64,000 bases of DNA from Legionella adelaidensis (GCF_900637865.1 NZ_LR134422.1:124001-188000); one strand, 5' to 3'. Shown: positions 28,849 through 37,849, numbered from the stretch's first letter. Numbers and translations: made by a program. The notes: a model not told the origin generated them from the sequence alone.

Positions 28849-30218
28849 TTAGAATCCTCGCATAATATTGCAGAATCTAAATAAGAAGGTATTTCACAAT
28901 CCCAGTGAAATTTTTGCTTTATTTGAGATTTTAGTGCTTCGGCTGCTCCCATTTCACCATGCGTGATGAATATTTTACGTGGATCTTTTTTTAAATGTGC
29001 CAGCCAATTAAGCATTTCAGTAGAATCTGCATGTGCAGATATATTTTCTATCTGTACTATTTCGGCACGTATCGGGACCATTTGCCCAAACATCTTTATT
29101 TCTTTCTCGCCTCGTAGCATTCTATCGCCACGAGTGCCTCCAACCTGAAAACCACTTAGTAATATAGTATTTTTAGGATGGGGCGCAAAATAACGAATAT
29201 GATGGATAACGCGTCCTCCAGTTGCCATTCCACTGGCCGAGATAATAATTACCGGATATTTTTGATTATCTAAAGCGATAGACTCATCAATGGAGTTAAT
29301 ATAATGAGCCACTCCGCACACTGCTCTATTTTGTTCTTTTGTTAATTTATTTTGATCGGTATAGATAGCAAAGATTTTTGTCGCATCGGTAGCCATTGGG
29401 CTATCAACAAACACTGGAATATCAGGAATTTCTTTTTTAGATTTTAATTCATGCAGGTAATAAAGTAATGCTTGTGTTCGTCCCACAGCAAAAGAAGGAA
29501 TGAGAATGGAACCGCCACGTTTGACCGTACGATTAATAATGGCTTTCAGCTGAACTAAAGGATCAGACGCAACATGGGTGCGATTGCCATAAGTTGATTC
29601 AATAACCAAAAAATCGGATGAAGGAGGGTTATTCGGTGCAAACATCAAAGGATCGGCATTTCTACCCAGATCGCCTGAGAATAATATAGAAGTATCTCCC
29701 TGCTCTAGGCGAATAAAGGAAGCACCTAAAATATGACCCGCATAATAAAATGTAGCATGTACCCTGTTAGCAATTTTAATCCGCTCAGCAAAAGGGACTA
29801 TATGAAAATAGCTTAATGAGTCTTCAGCTTCTTTTTGCGTATAAAGTGGTAAGGCTGGATGATGTTTGGAGTATCCTTTACGATTTGCGTAACGCGCGTC
29901 CTCCTCATGAAGACGACCACTGTCTGGCAATAAAATACTACATAAATCTTTCGTTGCGGCTGTACATAAGATTTTTCCTCGAAAACCATTTTTTATTAAA
30001 AGAGGAATATAGCCGCTGTGGTCAATATGCGCATGAGTCAATAATACATAATCAATTTTTCGAGGGTCAATAGGAAGAGGCATCCAATTCCGCAACCTTA
30101 ATTCTTTATACCCTTGGAAAAGACCACAATCTACCAATATATTGCTTTGAGCAGTTTGAACAAAGTATTTCGACCCAGTCACTGTTTGGGCGGCACCTAA
30201 AAATTGAATTCTCATCAA
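28845..30218 (-). CDS. Metallo-beta-lactamase/beta-CASP RNase-like protein
   Basis: A 457-residue protein. The N-terminal MBL domain has LLTHAHIDHSGYIPLL (HxHxDH zinc site), the YAGHILGAS histidine and the SGDLG aspartate. The beta-CASP insert and RMMBL end are visible as SASGMATGGRVIHHIR and FITHGEMGAAEAL. The order matches bacterial homologues of CPSF73/Ysh1, which cut or trim RNA. It is the first gene of the overlapping trio with an alcohol dehydrogenase and a TPC ATPase. Such a grouping suggests a shared stress regulon (inference), though its RNA target is unknown. Confidence 0.9.
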   Translation of the reverse strand: MMRIQFLGAAQTVTGSKYFVQTAQSNILVDCGLFQGYKELRLRNWMPLPIDPRKIDYVLLTHAHIDHSGYIPLLIKNGFRGKILCTAATKDLCSILLPDSGRLHEEDARYANRKGYSKHHPALPLYTQKEAEDSLSYFHIVPFAERIKIANRVHATFYYAGHILGASFIRLEQGDTSILFSGDLGRNADPLMFAPNNPPSSDFLVIESTYGNRTHVASDPLVQLKAIINRTVKRGGSILIPSFAVGRTQALLYYLHELKSKKEIPDIPVFVDSPMATDATKIFAIYTDQNKLTKEQNRAVCGVAHYINSIDESIALDNQKYPVIIISASGMATGGRVIHHIRYFAPHPKNTILLSGFQVGGTRGDRMLRGEKEIKMFGQMVPIRAEIVQIENISAHADSTEMLNWLAHLKKDPRKIFITHGEMGAAEALKSQIKQKFHWDCEIPSYLDSAILCEDSK

Positions 30219-30361
30219 GGCTCTAATAGAGAGATAATATATTGATTATAGATTTATTTTTTAATATTTTAGCTATAGAGAAAATTGCAAGGCAAAGAAG
30301 CTGCAGAGAATGAAACACTGCGCCAAGATGTAAGATGCTTTTCCACCAGATCTTATTAGAA

Positions 30362-31570
30362 TCACCCTGGGAAAAGCGCTACTTTTATCCACCCCTCTTT
30401 GCGCGCATCAAATTGTTTATATGCATCGACAATATCTTCAAGCGGTTTTCTTTGCGTTAAAATGGACAACGGGTTGATGCGATTATCTTCAATTAGAGAC
30501 AATAACTCAGGAATATAAGCGCGATGCGGGCAATTGCCCATTACGATTTTTAAATTTTTATTCATTGCCTCTCCAATGGGATACACATTAAATTCTGGGG
30601 GATATACACCAACAATTGAGACCGTGCCGCATTTAGCAGCCAGTTTAATTGCCTCCCGAAGCGCATGGCTCGGCGCGTTTCCTGGAACCCATTCATCATT
30701 ATTTAATGCATGAGGCGCAACTTGCAAAACTTCTTCTTCGTATGTTTTTTTGTTTTTCTCTGCTTTCTTGGCCGCTGGTCCTTTAGAGGGGGCGTATGCA
30801 TCAATACCAACTGCGTCAATAACAACATCACACAGGGAGCCTTTTGTGAGTTCTTTAATAATTTCCAAGGGATCCTCTTTATTAAAATTAATACATTCGG
30901 CTCCCTGACTCTTTGCCATTTCAAGTCGTGAAGGTATAGCATCAATAGCAAATATCCTTGACACCCCTCTTAATTTACAACTAGCGATAGCAAATTGCCC
31001 CACCGGACCACAACCCAGTACAGCAACAACATCCCCTTTTTTTACATTCGCTATATCCACTGAAAAATAAGCAGTAGGGAAAATATCCGACACTAAAATA
31101 GCTTGATCATCTGATACAGCATCTGAAAGTTTAACCAAGTTATTATTTGCATGGGGAACTAACACATATTCAGCCTGACAACCATTAAAAGGCCCCGTCA
31201 TTTTAGGTCCACCATAAAAAGCAGTGCCTGCATCAGGCCCGTTTGGATTTGCATTATCGCACTGAGAATAATTTGCTTTACGGCAATTAAAGCAATAGCC
31301 ACAAGCAATAGTGGAAGGAACAACTACCCTATCCCCCGGGTTTAAGTTCCTCACGCCTTTCCCTACTTCTTCTACAACACCAACTGCTTCATGTCCTAAA
31401 ATAGTTCCATTTTCCATCGGGCCCATAGTTCCACGAATAAAATGTAGATCGGTTCCGCAGATAGCCGAAGTAGTAATTTTTACAATTGCATCAAAATTGT
31501 TTTGTATAGTGGGTTTTGCTACGTCTTCCAAACAAATTTTCCCAATCCCACGAAAAATGAGCGCTTTCAT
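30362..31570 (-). CDS. Zinc-dependent dehydrogenase (formaldehyde/threonine dehydrogenase-like)
   Basis: A 402-residue medium-chain dehydrogenase. Catalytic zinc: CGTDLHFIRG and LGHEAVG. Structural zinc lobe: IACGYCFNCRKANYSQC. Rossmann motif: VLGCGPVGQFAI. The long C-terminal insert (KGPAAKKAEKNKKTYEEE) and overall length match glutathione-independent formaldehyde dehydrogenase-like enzymes. A near-perfect ribosome site, AAGGAGG, lies just before the ATG. It precedes the MBL gene by 143 bases on the same strand and may belong to the same regulon. Confidence 0.88.
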   Translation of the reverse strand: MKALIFRGIGKICLEDVAKPTIQNNFDAIVKITTSAICGTDLHFIRGTMGPMENGTILGHEAVGVVEEVGKGVRNLNPGDRVVVPSTIACGYCFNCRKANYSQCDNANPNGPDAGTAFYGGPKMTGPFNGCQAEYVLVPHANNNLVKLSDAVSDDQAILVSDIFPTAYFSVDIANVKKGDVVAVLGCGPVGQFAIASCKLRGVSRIFAIDAIPSRLEMAKSQGAECINFNKEDPLEIIKELTKGSLCDVVIDAVGIDAYAPSKGPAAKKAEKNKKTYEEEVLQVAPHALNNDEWVPGNAPSHALREAIKLAAKCGTVSIVGVYPPEFNVYPIGEAMNKNLKIVMGNCPHRAYIPELLSLIEDNRINPLSILTQRKPLEDIVDAYKQFDARKEGWIKVALFPG

Positions 31571-31895
31571 AAAACCTCCTTGTTAAACAGGGTTCTCTTT
31601 ATTTCATTCCTTGATACATATAAGCCCACGCTTACTGCAAAATTAAGCTTCCTTTTAAGCTTCATACCCTGTTAAATTTCCAAAGCAGCAAAGGATCGAG
31701 CGATATTTTTACGCATTCTGTTTAATTTTAGTTATTATTCCATCGACAAACAGGTATCTCTCTATCTTTTTGCTATCCATCTATTGATCATAGTAAAAAT
31801 ATGGAAAATACGCCTGAAGCGGAATAATTCCCTGGGACTTTTATCGAATATCAACCATGCAAAGTACTAAAGAAGCCCCCTTGAATATGCGCTTA
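31571..31895. other. Intergenic gap upstream of the dehydrogenase gene
   Basis: This 325-bp gap contains the ribosome site of the dehydrogenase gene at its left edge and presumably that gene's promoter. No convincing frame, repeat or RNA was seen in the rest. Confidence 0.4.
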
Positions 31896-33041
31896 TTAGT
31901 ATCTTCCTGAGGCAATCCAACTATCATACCCTTGTAATGAGGGCCCTGTTAGATTGGCGCGCGACTGAATAAGATCAGCGGTCCTCACTGCATCAAGACG
32001 AGTTATAGCTTCCAGATCATTATGCGCCAGGTAAAAACCGACCTCTCCCGCAGCTTCTGCAGCTTTCGACCATGCTCCCCGCATTAATGCAAACGTGAAA
32101 CCAAGACCAACATTTGAATCTAAAGGAAATAAGAATACATCACATTCTCTCTTAGCATCATAAAAGGTTAAGTTTCGCGGTAGGGTTGTTTCGTTAAATT
32201 CAGGACACGGAAAAAACGAACGGTCTTCTCGGCAATATTCTTGGGCAGCGTGAGCAGGTATGTCACGCTGAGCTAGACCAATTTGGAGCCACGCGGCGGT
32301 AATTAAGGCTTGCGAATTGGTAGCGATCCAATTCTCATAGCCCTCAATATAAGTTTTAAGCGCGTGTATTAATGGAGTGAAATCAAAATGACGCGTACGC
32401 TGTTCAACACCATGTTGGGTGTAAGACAGCCCTGTATTTTCTATTTCATCAATACGATTTAACATCTTGGCTTTAGTAGTAACATCCATGTAGCTCTCAA
32501 GCATTCGACACATATGCGTATCTTTCGCCCAGTAAGCATACTCATATGCGGAGCAGTGAAAGGTGCGACCAGAAAAATCTGTGAATGTCCCTTGATGAAG
32601 TAACGCCGCCTGTATCTTTTCTATATTCCCTTTGTAAACATCTTTAAATAACTTCTCTGCCTTATCCTGATCACCATACGCGACTCGCTGTAGAAATTTA
32701 TCAAACAAACGACCTGGCTGGAGAAAAGCGTGTATGTTTTTTGAAACACATACTAGACTGCTTTTATCCGCTTCGGTGTTTAATTGAGCAGCAATCTCTG
32801 AATACAATTCTTCGGGTAGCCCTTGTAAATCAAATGTCAGCTCAGGCAACGATTTTCCAATCGCACTCGGCAGCTTAGTTATTTTCAGTAAGTCAAGTAG
32901 CAGATTGGACTTTTTCTCCGGTGATAAATTAACAAATCGCAAGAAAGCTATTTTTAACCTCATAGGAACACTTATATCGTCAGGATTATCAATAATCCAG
33001 TTCACAGCTTGGATATAATATTCGTTGTCTTGGGAGGGCAT
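31896..33041 (-). CDS. F-box protein with ankyrin-like segment, probable secreted effector
   Basis: A 381-residue protein. Residues about 74-110 match an F-box: LQGLPEELYSEIAAQL, then SSLVCVSKNIHAFL. F-boxes bind eukaryotic SKP1 and have no bacterial partner; in Legionella and Coxiella they occur in Dot/Icm effectors that hijack host ubiquitin ligases. After the F-box come helical units resembling degenerate ankyrin repeats (DVYKGNIEKIQAALLHQG, SAYEYAYWAKDTHMCRMLES), a plausible target-binding region. The C-terminal third is unassigned. The gene stands alone. Confidence 0.7.
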   Translation of the reverse strand: MPSQDNEYYIQAVNWIIDNPDDISVPMRLKIAFLRFVNLSPEKKSNLLLDLLKITKLPSAIGKSLPELTFDLQGLPEELYSEIAAQLNTEADKSSLVCVSKNIHAFLQPGRLFDKFLQRVAYGDQDKAEKLFKDVYKGNIEKIQAALLHQGTFTDFSGRTFHCSAYEYAYWAKDTHMCRMLESYMDVTTKAKMLNRIDEIENTGLSYTQHGVEQRTRHFDFTPLIHALKTYIEGYENWIATNSQALITAAWLQIGLAQRDIPAHAAQEYCREDRSFFPCPEFNETTLPRNLTFYDAKRECDVFLFPLDSNVGLGFTFALMRGAWSKAAEAAGEVGFYLAHNDLEAITRLDAVRTADLIQSRANLTGPSLQGYDSWIASGRY

Positions 33042-33234
33042 AGCAGAATCTCAATATTATTTTTGTCAATATTTTAACACAAAAGAGCAAAATAAGGACA
33101 ATCATTTGTCATCACAAGTTCGACCGGGAGATATTGAGCTAATGGATATAATTAAAAATAAGAATTGCTTTCTTAGTTTGATAGCCTAACCCCACTTACA
33201 GACCAAAGGATTAACAGCCGCCAGTGAGCAAATT

Positions 33235-33257
33235 TATTTGCTTTCGCAAAGCAAATA
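33235..33257. repeat. Perfect 10-bp stem hairpin
   Basis: TATTTGCTTT, loop CGC, AAAGCAAATA. Outside it, CAAA and TTTG can extend the pairing imperfectly. It lies in the 274-bp gap between the F-box gene (minus strand) and the APH-like gene (plus strand). It may be an operator or mRNA leader hairpin for the plus-strand gene, since no terminating gene points to it. Confidence 0.6.
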
Positions 33258-33315
33258 GTTTGAGTTCCTTAGTGGTAATTAGCCGATGATGCTGTTACGT
33301 TACTCCTATTTATAA

Positions 33316-34377
33316 TTGCAGAGAAAGTTAATTTTGAGTATTTTTGAATTGATACAGCATGCCGGATTAGGAGGGATCATATTTCAACCTGAAACTCTTT
33401 CCGGTGGCGCCTTGCATAAGATGATAAAATTACAAACATCAAAAGGCGTGTTTGCTGTTAAAGAAATCAACCCACATATCGTTGCGAAAGAGAATTTTAA
33501 AACGGCTTATGAACTGGCAGAATCCATTGCTGAACATTTCAAGATTGCCCATATTCCTGCGATAAGCGCCCTGCGGATTAACGATCAATATGTGACCAAG
33601 CTAGGTCGGAAAGCTTATATCATCTACCCCTATGTAGATGGGCAAATATTATCTGAAAAAGAAATAACAACTGCTCATGTTTCCAAGATTGGTAAAATAT
33701 ATGCCGCAATGCATGCAACCAGGCTCAATATTCCTGGTGTAGATGTCAGTCATTACGATTTTTTCAATAATGACGATTGGATTCAATTGATTAAGAGCTC
33801 TAACTCCCAGGAGCTCAATAACTTATTGCCTAACATCCTAAACTGGAACAATCATTTTGAAATCAGCATACCCATTTTAAATACAGAATTAGTGATTACT
33901 CACCGTGATATGCATTCAAAAAACGTGTTATGGGATGCAAATGGTACACCCCATATTATCGATTGGGAAAGTGCAGGCTTAATGAATCCCGGATTGGAAG
34001 TTATTGGATATGGCTTAGAATGGAGCAGAATTCTTTTGAATCATGCGATTAATTGGTCTTTATTTGAGGCATTAATCAATAGTTACCATGAGCATAGCAC
34101 TGGAAAAATAAAAACTGATCCACAAGTAGCATTTTGGGGCTGGCTAGGTCATTGTGTTTTAGGCTGGACAGCCTTTAATATTCAAAGAATGATTGGGAAT
34201 ATTTCCAAGGAACAACAGGAAATTAATTTAGGTAGAAAAATTATTGATAACGTAATGCTCCCATGCCTCAATTATATTGCTGAGCATGAAAAAAGTATCT
34301 TAGATAAGCTCTCAATTGGCAATAAGGAAAACCATCAGGTTTTCAAGACTTCATTGCCTGAGAATAAGCCAACTTAA
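33316..34377 (+). CDS. Aminoglycoside phosphotransferase-like (APH) kinase
   Basis: Up to 353 residues. Both candidate starts are TTG: 33316, and 33334 (SIFELIQHAG), which may be better because AGAGAAAG precedes it. The APH/choline-kinase fold is shown by FAVKEI (ATP lysine), ITHRDMHSKNVLW (catalytic loop, normally HGDxHxxN) and HIIDWESAG (metal-binding Asp). It may phosphorylate a small molecule or an antibiotic; the substrate is unknown. The PAS-LuxR gene starts 13 bases after its stop, so they share a transcript. Confidence 0.82.
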   Translation: MQRKLILSIFELIQHAGLGGIIFQPETLSGGALHKMIKLQTSKGVFAVKEINPHIVAKENFKTAYELAESIAEHFKIAHIPAISALRINDQYVTKLGRKAYIIYPYVDGQILSEKEITTAHVSKIGKIYAAMHATRLNIPGVDVSHYDFFNNDDWIQLIKSSNSQELNNLLPNILNWNNHFEISIPILNTELVITHRDMHSKNVLWDANGTPHIIDWESAGLMNPGLEVIGYGLEWSRILLNHAINWSLFEALINSYHEHSTGKIKTDPQVAFWGWLGHCVLGWTAFNIQRMIGNISKEQQEINLGRKIIDNVMLPCLNYIAEHEKSILDKLSIGNKENHQVFKTSLPENKPT

Positions 34378-34390
34378 TAAGTGATGTGGT

Positions 34391-34966
34391 ATGTTGAATC
34401 AAGTAATTTATTCAAATTCATTAAATCTTAATTCTTATAATCTAATTGATGGTCCTGTTTTTATCAAAGATAAACTAGGACGCTATCTATGGGCGAACTC
34501 GTTTTTTATTGGCCATTCAGCGGGCTACGGCTCCCTTGGAGACATAGTCAATAAAATTGATACTGATTTCCCTTGGCATGAATACGCAGATGAACTCCGG
34601 TTGCATGATAAATCGGTCATAGAAACGCAGCAAAGCCAAAATCATTTTGAACAAATTGTTAGACATGACAACACCTTCGTTAATATTCTTTCTAGGAAGT
34701 CACCGCTCATTGATAATCATGGCAAGCTTATGGGATTAATTGGTTTTAGTATTGCACTTCCCCAAGCAAAAGGCATAACAGTATTAAGTAAACGCGAGAA
34801 TGAATGCATTCGTTTGTTATCGAAAGGATATACCGATAAAAAAATTGCAAAACAATTAAGTATCTCTCCTAGAACCGTAGAGACACATCTCACTGCTGCA
34901 AAACGCAAGTTAGATGTTACAACACGAGCAGAGTTAATTGCCCTTTTTTGCCGTGTCTATCCGTAA
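34391..34966 (+). CDS. PAS-LuxR transcriptional regulator
   Basis: A 191-residue protein with a PAS-like sensor in the first 125 residues (DGPVFIKDKLGRYLWANSFF, then LIDNHGKLMGLIGFSI). A LuxR/GerE helix-turn-helix follows at about 137-185 (LSKRENECIRLLSKGYTDKK and ISPRTVETHL). It probably senses a small ligand or redox state in the cytoplasm and controls nearby genes. It sits between the APH-like gene and the avidin-like gene, all on one strand. Confidence 0.85.
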   Translation: MLNQVIYSNSLNLNSYNLIDGPVFIKDKLGRYLWANSFFIGHSAGYGSLGDIVNKIDTDFPWHEYADELRLHDKSVIETQQSQNHFEQIVRHDNTFVNILSRKSPLIDNHGKLMGLIGFSIALPQAKGITVLSKRENECIRLLSKGYTDKKIAKQLSISPRTVETHLTAAKRKLDVTTRAELIALFCRVYP

Positions 34967-35035
34967 TACTCCTGATATTTGATAATCGCATGAACCATTA
35001 TACTTCTTTTGTTTTCCATCTAAGGAGTATAAAAA

Positions 35036-35380
35036 ATGACATTGAAAAAATACAAAAATCAGCGTGGCTCACTTCTTGAACTGACCTTTCTGCCCGACAA
35101 TAAAACGGAAGGTTATTTTACTTCAGCAGTCGCATCAAAAGAATGCCCACAAGCGATTGGTCAAAGACACCCTATCATTGGATACTGGATAGGAAATGCG
35201 CTAACATTCAGCGTTATTTATGAGCAATGTGGCTCGCTATATAGCGTCGTTGGAAATTTTGATAAAATGCAAAATAGCATCGATGTCATCGGATTAATTA
35301 ATCACCAATCCGATGACATCGTTGGCAAAGATTGCAGTGCTCGTTTCATCTCGCATGATACTTATCATCTCTGTGATTAA
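35036..35380 (+). CDS. Avidin/streptavidin-fold protein lacking the biotin tryptophans
   Basis: A 114-residue protein without a signal peptide. The avidin pattern is recognisable: NQRGSLLELTF, GYFTSAV, IIGYWIGNALTFSVIY, CGSLYSVVGN and ISHDTYHL. Hand alignment to streptavidin keeps Asn23 (N8), Ser27 (S12), Ser45 (S30), Ser88 (S67) and Asp128 (D108). The four biotin-stacking tryptophans (79, 92, 108, 120) become Phe58, Val71, Gly86 and a non-Trp loop residue, and Tyr43 becomes Phe28. The single Trp (51) is elsewhere. Tight biotin binding is therefore doubtful. AAGGAG precedes the ATG. It is cytoplasmic as written, which is unusual for avidins. Confidence 0.75.
   Translation: MTLKKYKNQRGSLLELTFLPDNKTEGYFTSAVASKECPQAIGQRHPIIGYWIGNALTFSVIYEQCGSLYSVVGNFDKMQNSIDVIGLINHQSDDIVGKDCSARFISHDTYHLCD
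35281..35321. repeat. Perfect 15-bp inverted repeat inside the avidin-like gene
   Basis: CGATGTCATCGGATT at 35281-35295 and its exact reverse complement at 35307-35321, with an 11-base loop. It covers codons 82-96, which encode IDVIGLINHQSDDIV. This is where avidins carry a binding tryptophan. A stem this long in coding DNA is very unlikely by chance. It may be a quasi-palindrome correction event, a protein-binding site, or an mRNA hairpin. Confidence 0.85.
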
Positions 35381-35495
35381 TATTGTAAGTTCTCTGTTAG
35401 GATAAAAATTATATATTTGCCCGGGGTCCTGAACAACTCTCTGGGCTATTCTCACAAGTTTAAACGTAAATCGAAGTAGACGCCCCGCACTCATT

Positions 35496-36698
35496 TTACT
35501 TTCTTGAATTTGAAATCAAACCGAATATTTCTCTACTTTCCTCTGCCTGTAAATTAGGAGTAGCAGCCACCACGATTTCCTCTTGGATTTCCACGGGAAG
35601 AGCCTGAAATAGAGCATTATTCCGTGTTAATTGGCTCATCATATAGGCACTATAAAAACCAGTTGCATAAGGACTTTGTGGCCAGTATTCCCGCACATCA
35701 AATAAAGGTTCTTGAGTTATATATTGTGTTGATTTTTTTAAAATTGTTTTGTATTCACGCAAAATGCCTAATAAATCAGATTCTCGTCTCGTTCTACCTA
35801 CTTTGGTTGCGAGCACTTTCAGACTGCATTCAAGCTGAATAAGGGTATTACGGGCAGTCATTTCGATTGTAGGAATTTTGGTAGGAGACAAAGACAATTG
35901 CTCTAACTTTTCTTGAATGTCTTTATACTCTTTTTGAGCTTGAGCTCTGGCTTTCTGATCAGCGACATAAACTGGCTTGTCCCTAGTCACAGTTCTGTAC
36001 CAACGCTCTGGGAGCTGCGGATACACTAATTTGAGACTAAAATCACGTATTTCTTCCTGGGCAGTCTCGTAGTGAGAAAATTTCATTGCTGTCTCTGCAT
36101 CATATTTTTTCCCTCGTAACCTAGACTTTAAATCGGATATCTTTTGACAAAGATTATCGTATTGATGACATTGAGCGTTTAAACTTGATAATTCTTGCTT
36201 GATTCGGCTCAGTAATTTTTTAATTTGGATATCCAGATTACTCTTTTTTTCTATTAATTTTTTGTTCTGATAGGGTCTAATTTTTTCTACGAAAGTTAAT
36301 GGTGCTGGCTTATTGGATTGCAAGACAACTTGATTTCCTTCTGATGCTGGAATCATAGGGTGTGCTTGAACCCCCTCAGTCCCAGGGACTGTTTGCAAAT
36401 CCATAGTTTGAGATTGTGGTCTTGCTAAGCCATACATCCAATGAATCAGAGAAACTCCCCAATGAGCAAGCTGAGAAATCCCTCCGCAAATTGCGCTATA
36501 AGCCCCACCGATTAATATGCGAAGCGGAACTCCAATAACCACCGCACAAACTGGACCTACAACATTGTGAATTATCTGAGTTAATGCATTGGGATAAGTG
36601 GCATATTCAGAGGATCTGCATCCAAACCACATTATTCTTTCTATCCAGTCTGTGACTAATGCATATTGCTGTTGAAATGTTTGACTAAATTTGGACAT
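35496..36698 (-). CDS. Unknown membrane/coiled-coil protein, effector-like
   Basis: A 400-residue protein. A hydrophobic Gly/Ala-rich region at about 45-95 (VVGPVCAVVIGVPLRILIGG, AICGGISQLAHWGVSLIHWM) could form one or two membrane helices. A long coiled coil follows (about 145-300, many Lys, Glu, Gln), then a compact C-terminal part ending NLQAEESREIFGL. No family was recognised. This layout of membrane hairpin plus coiled coil is common among Legionella effectors, but that is only an analogy. Confidence 0.55.
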   Translation of the reverse strand: MSKFSQTFQQQYALVTDWIERIMWFGCRSSEYATYPNALTQIIHNVVGPVCAVVIGVPLRILIGGAYSAICGGISQLAHWGVSLIHWMYGLARPQSQTMDLQTVPGTEGVQAHPMIPASEGNQVVLQSNKPAPLTFVEKIRPYQNKKLIEKKSNLDIQIKKLLSRIKQELSSLNAQCHQYDNLCQKISDLKSRLRGKKYDAETAMKFSHYETAQEEIRDFSLKLVYPQLPERWYRTVTRDKPVYVADQKARAQAQKEYKDIQEKLEQLSLSPTKIPTIEMTARNTLIQLECSLKVLATKVGRTRRESDLLGILREYKTILKKSTQYITQEPLFDVREYWPQSPYATGFYSAYMMSQLTRNNALFQALPVEIQEEIVVAATPNLQAEESREIFGLISNSRK

Positions 36699-36730
36699 AT
36701 ATTATTTCCAATCAAAACTTAACGAAATAT

Positions 36731-37432
36731 TTATATAAAGGCTCGAGTTAAAGCCATAGTAAATACATCCCCAACAAGAAAAGTGATGATAAAGCTGATC
36801 CATAAAGATTTTCCTTCCAGACCAGACGCTTCTTTCAATGCAAAAAAATAAGTGATGATTTGCCAGATGAAGCATAGAGTAAACAATAAGTTCGATACTG
36901 TTCCAAAAACACTAAAATGCAGCTCAATTCCTTTTGAATAATCTATCTTAAACTCTTCTGGTCGTATTAATTTTTCTAAAAAAGTGAATATAACTGAGAT
37001 AAATAATGGATAACGGGACAATGCTACCATTCCAAAAAAATCAATCGGGCGGATTCTCTTTTTCCTGTAAAGAAGAGCAGCGAGAAGAAAAAATGCAGCC
37101 AGGACGACAGAAGCAATTATGTTTTGGTAACAAAGTAAAAAGAAATTGGGCTTTACCGTTGTTTTTATTCCATCCGGCAGAAGATAACCAAGCACACCAT
37201 CGTAATAAATATTCGCATAAGAACCCAGGATACTCATCAGGACTAAGAGAATAAAACCAAGCAGCAATGCTTTGATACCCGCAATTCTTTTAAAAGGATT
37301 GATTAGAATAGAGTTCTCAAGATTAGCAAACACTGATTTTTTCTTAAGTGCATTAGACAGCAAAAGGTAGTCTTCTTGCGAGATTTTACGCTCTTCTAAC
37401 ATGGTTAACAGTCGTTTTTGTTCTTGATTCAT
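36731..37432 (-). CDS. Yip1-like integral membrane protein
   Basis: A 233-residue protein. A short helical N-terminal segment (KRLLTMLEERKISQEDYLLL) resembles the C-terminal segment of the neighbouring DUF2089 protein. It is followed by about five membrane helices: LLLGFILLVLMSILG, IIASVVLAAFFLLAALLY, LSRYPLFISVIFTFLE, VSNLLFTLCFIWQIITYFF and LWISFIITFLVG. The spacing resembles YIP1-family proteins, whose bacterial role is unknown. It begins 10 bases after the DUF2089 gene ends, so the two form an operon. Confidence 0.65.
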   Translation of the reverse strand: MNQEQKRLLTMLEERKISQEDYLLLSNALKKKSVFANLENSILINPFKRIAGIKALLLGFILLVLMSILGSYANIYYDGVLGYLLPDGIKTTVKPNFFLLCYQNIIASVVLAAFFLLAALLYRKKRIRPIDFFGMVALSRYPLFISVIFTFLEKLIRPEEFKIDYSKGIELHFSVFGTVSNLLFTLCFIWQIITYFFALKEASGLEGKSLWISFIITFLVGDVFTMALTRAFI

Positions 37433-37442
37433 AGCCCAATCC

Positions 37443-37805
37443 TCACAAACGTTTTAGCATAATAGCCGCATCCTTGGCAGAAATTTTACCTTCCTCTAGC
37501 AATGATAAAATTTCTTCTTTGGAGCTTTCTTTTTGCAGTTCGATGTTGTCCAAAGTTTGAATTAAATTATTCAGGCGATTTCTTAAAGTGGGATACGATA
37601 CTTTTTGAATCGTAGCCATTTCTTTAAGACTGCCGGAACACCGTACAAAGTCTAAAATAAATTGCAAATCTTCCTCGGGAAGTCTTAGTAAACTGGATAT
37701 CTCAAATCGACCTTCAAATTTAGTAAGACAATCCTCACACTCTATCTTCACCACATTAAGATGTGTTCCTTCACAAGATGGACATTGCGTAATTATTTTT
37801 CCCAT
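37443..37805 (-). CDS. DUF2089-family zinc-ribbon/HTH protein
   Basis: A 120-residue protein. An N-terminal zinc ribbon (CPSC and CEDC) is followed by a helical domain with the family pattern FEISSLLRLPEEDLQFILDF and VSYPTLRNRLNNLI, which is helix-turn-helix-like. The C-terminus (ILSLLEEGKISAKDAAIMLK) is a short SHOCT-like helical pair. It is a likely transcriptional regulator of the membrane protein gene that follows 10 bases later. Confidence 0.75.
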   Translation of the reverse strand: MGKIITQCPSCEGTHLNVVKIECEDCLTKFEGRFEISSLLRLPEEDLQFILDFVRCSGSLKEMATIQKVSYPTLRNRLNNLIQTLDNIELQKESSKEEILSLLEEGKISAKDAAIMLKRL

Positions 37806-37849
37806 AAAACCTCAAATTTAGTTTGAATCATGAAAAACTTTTATCTTAT

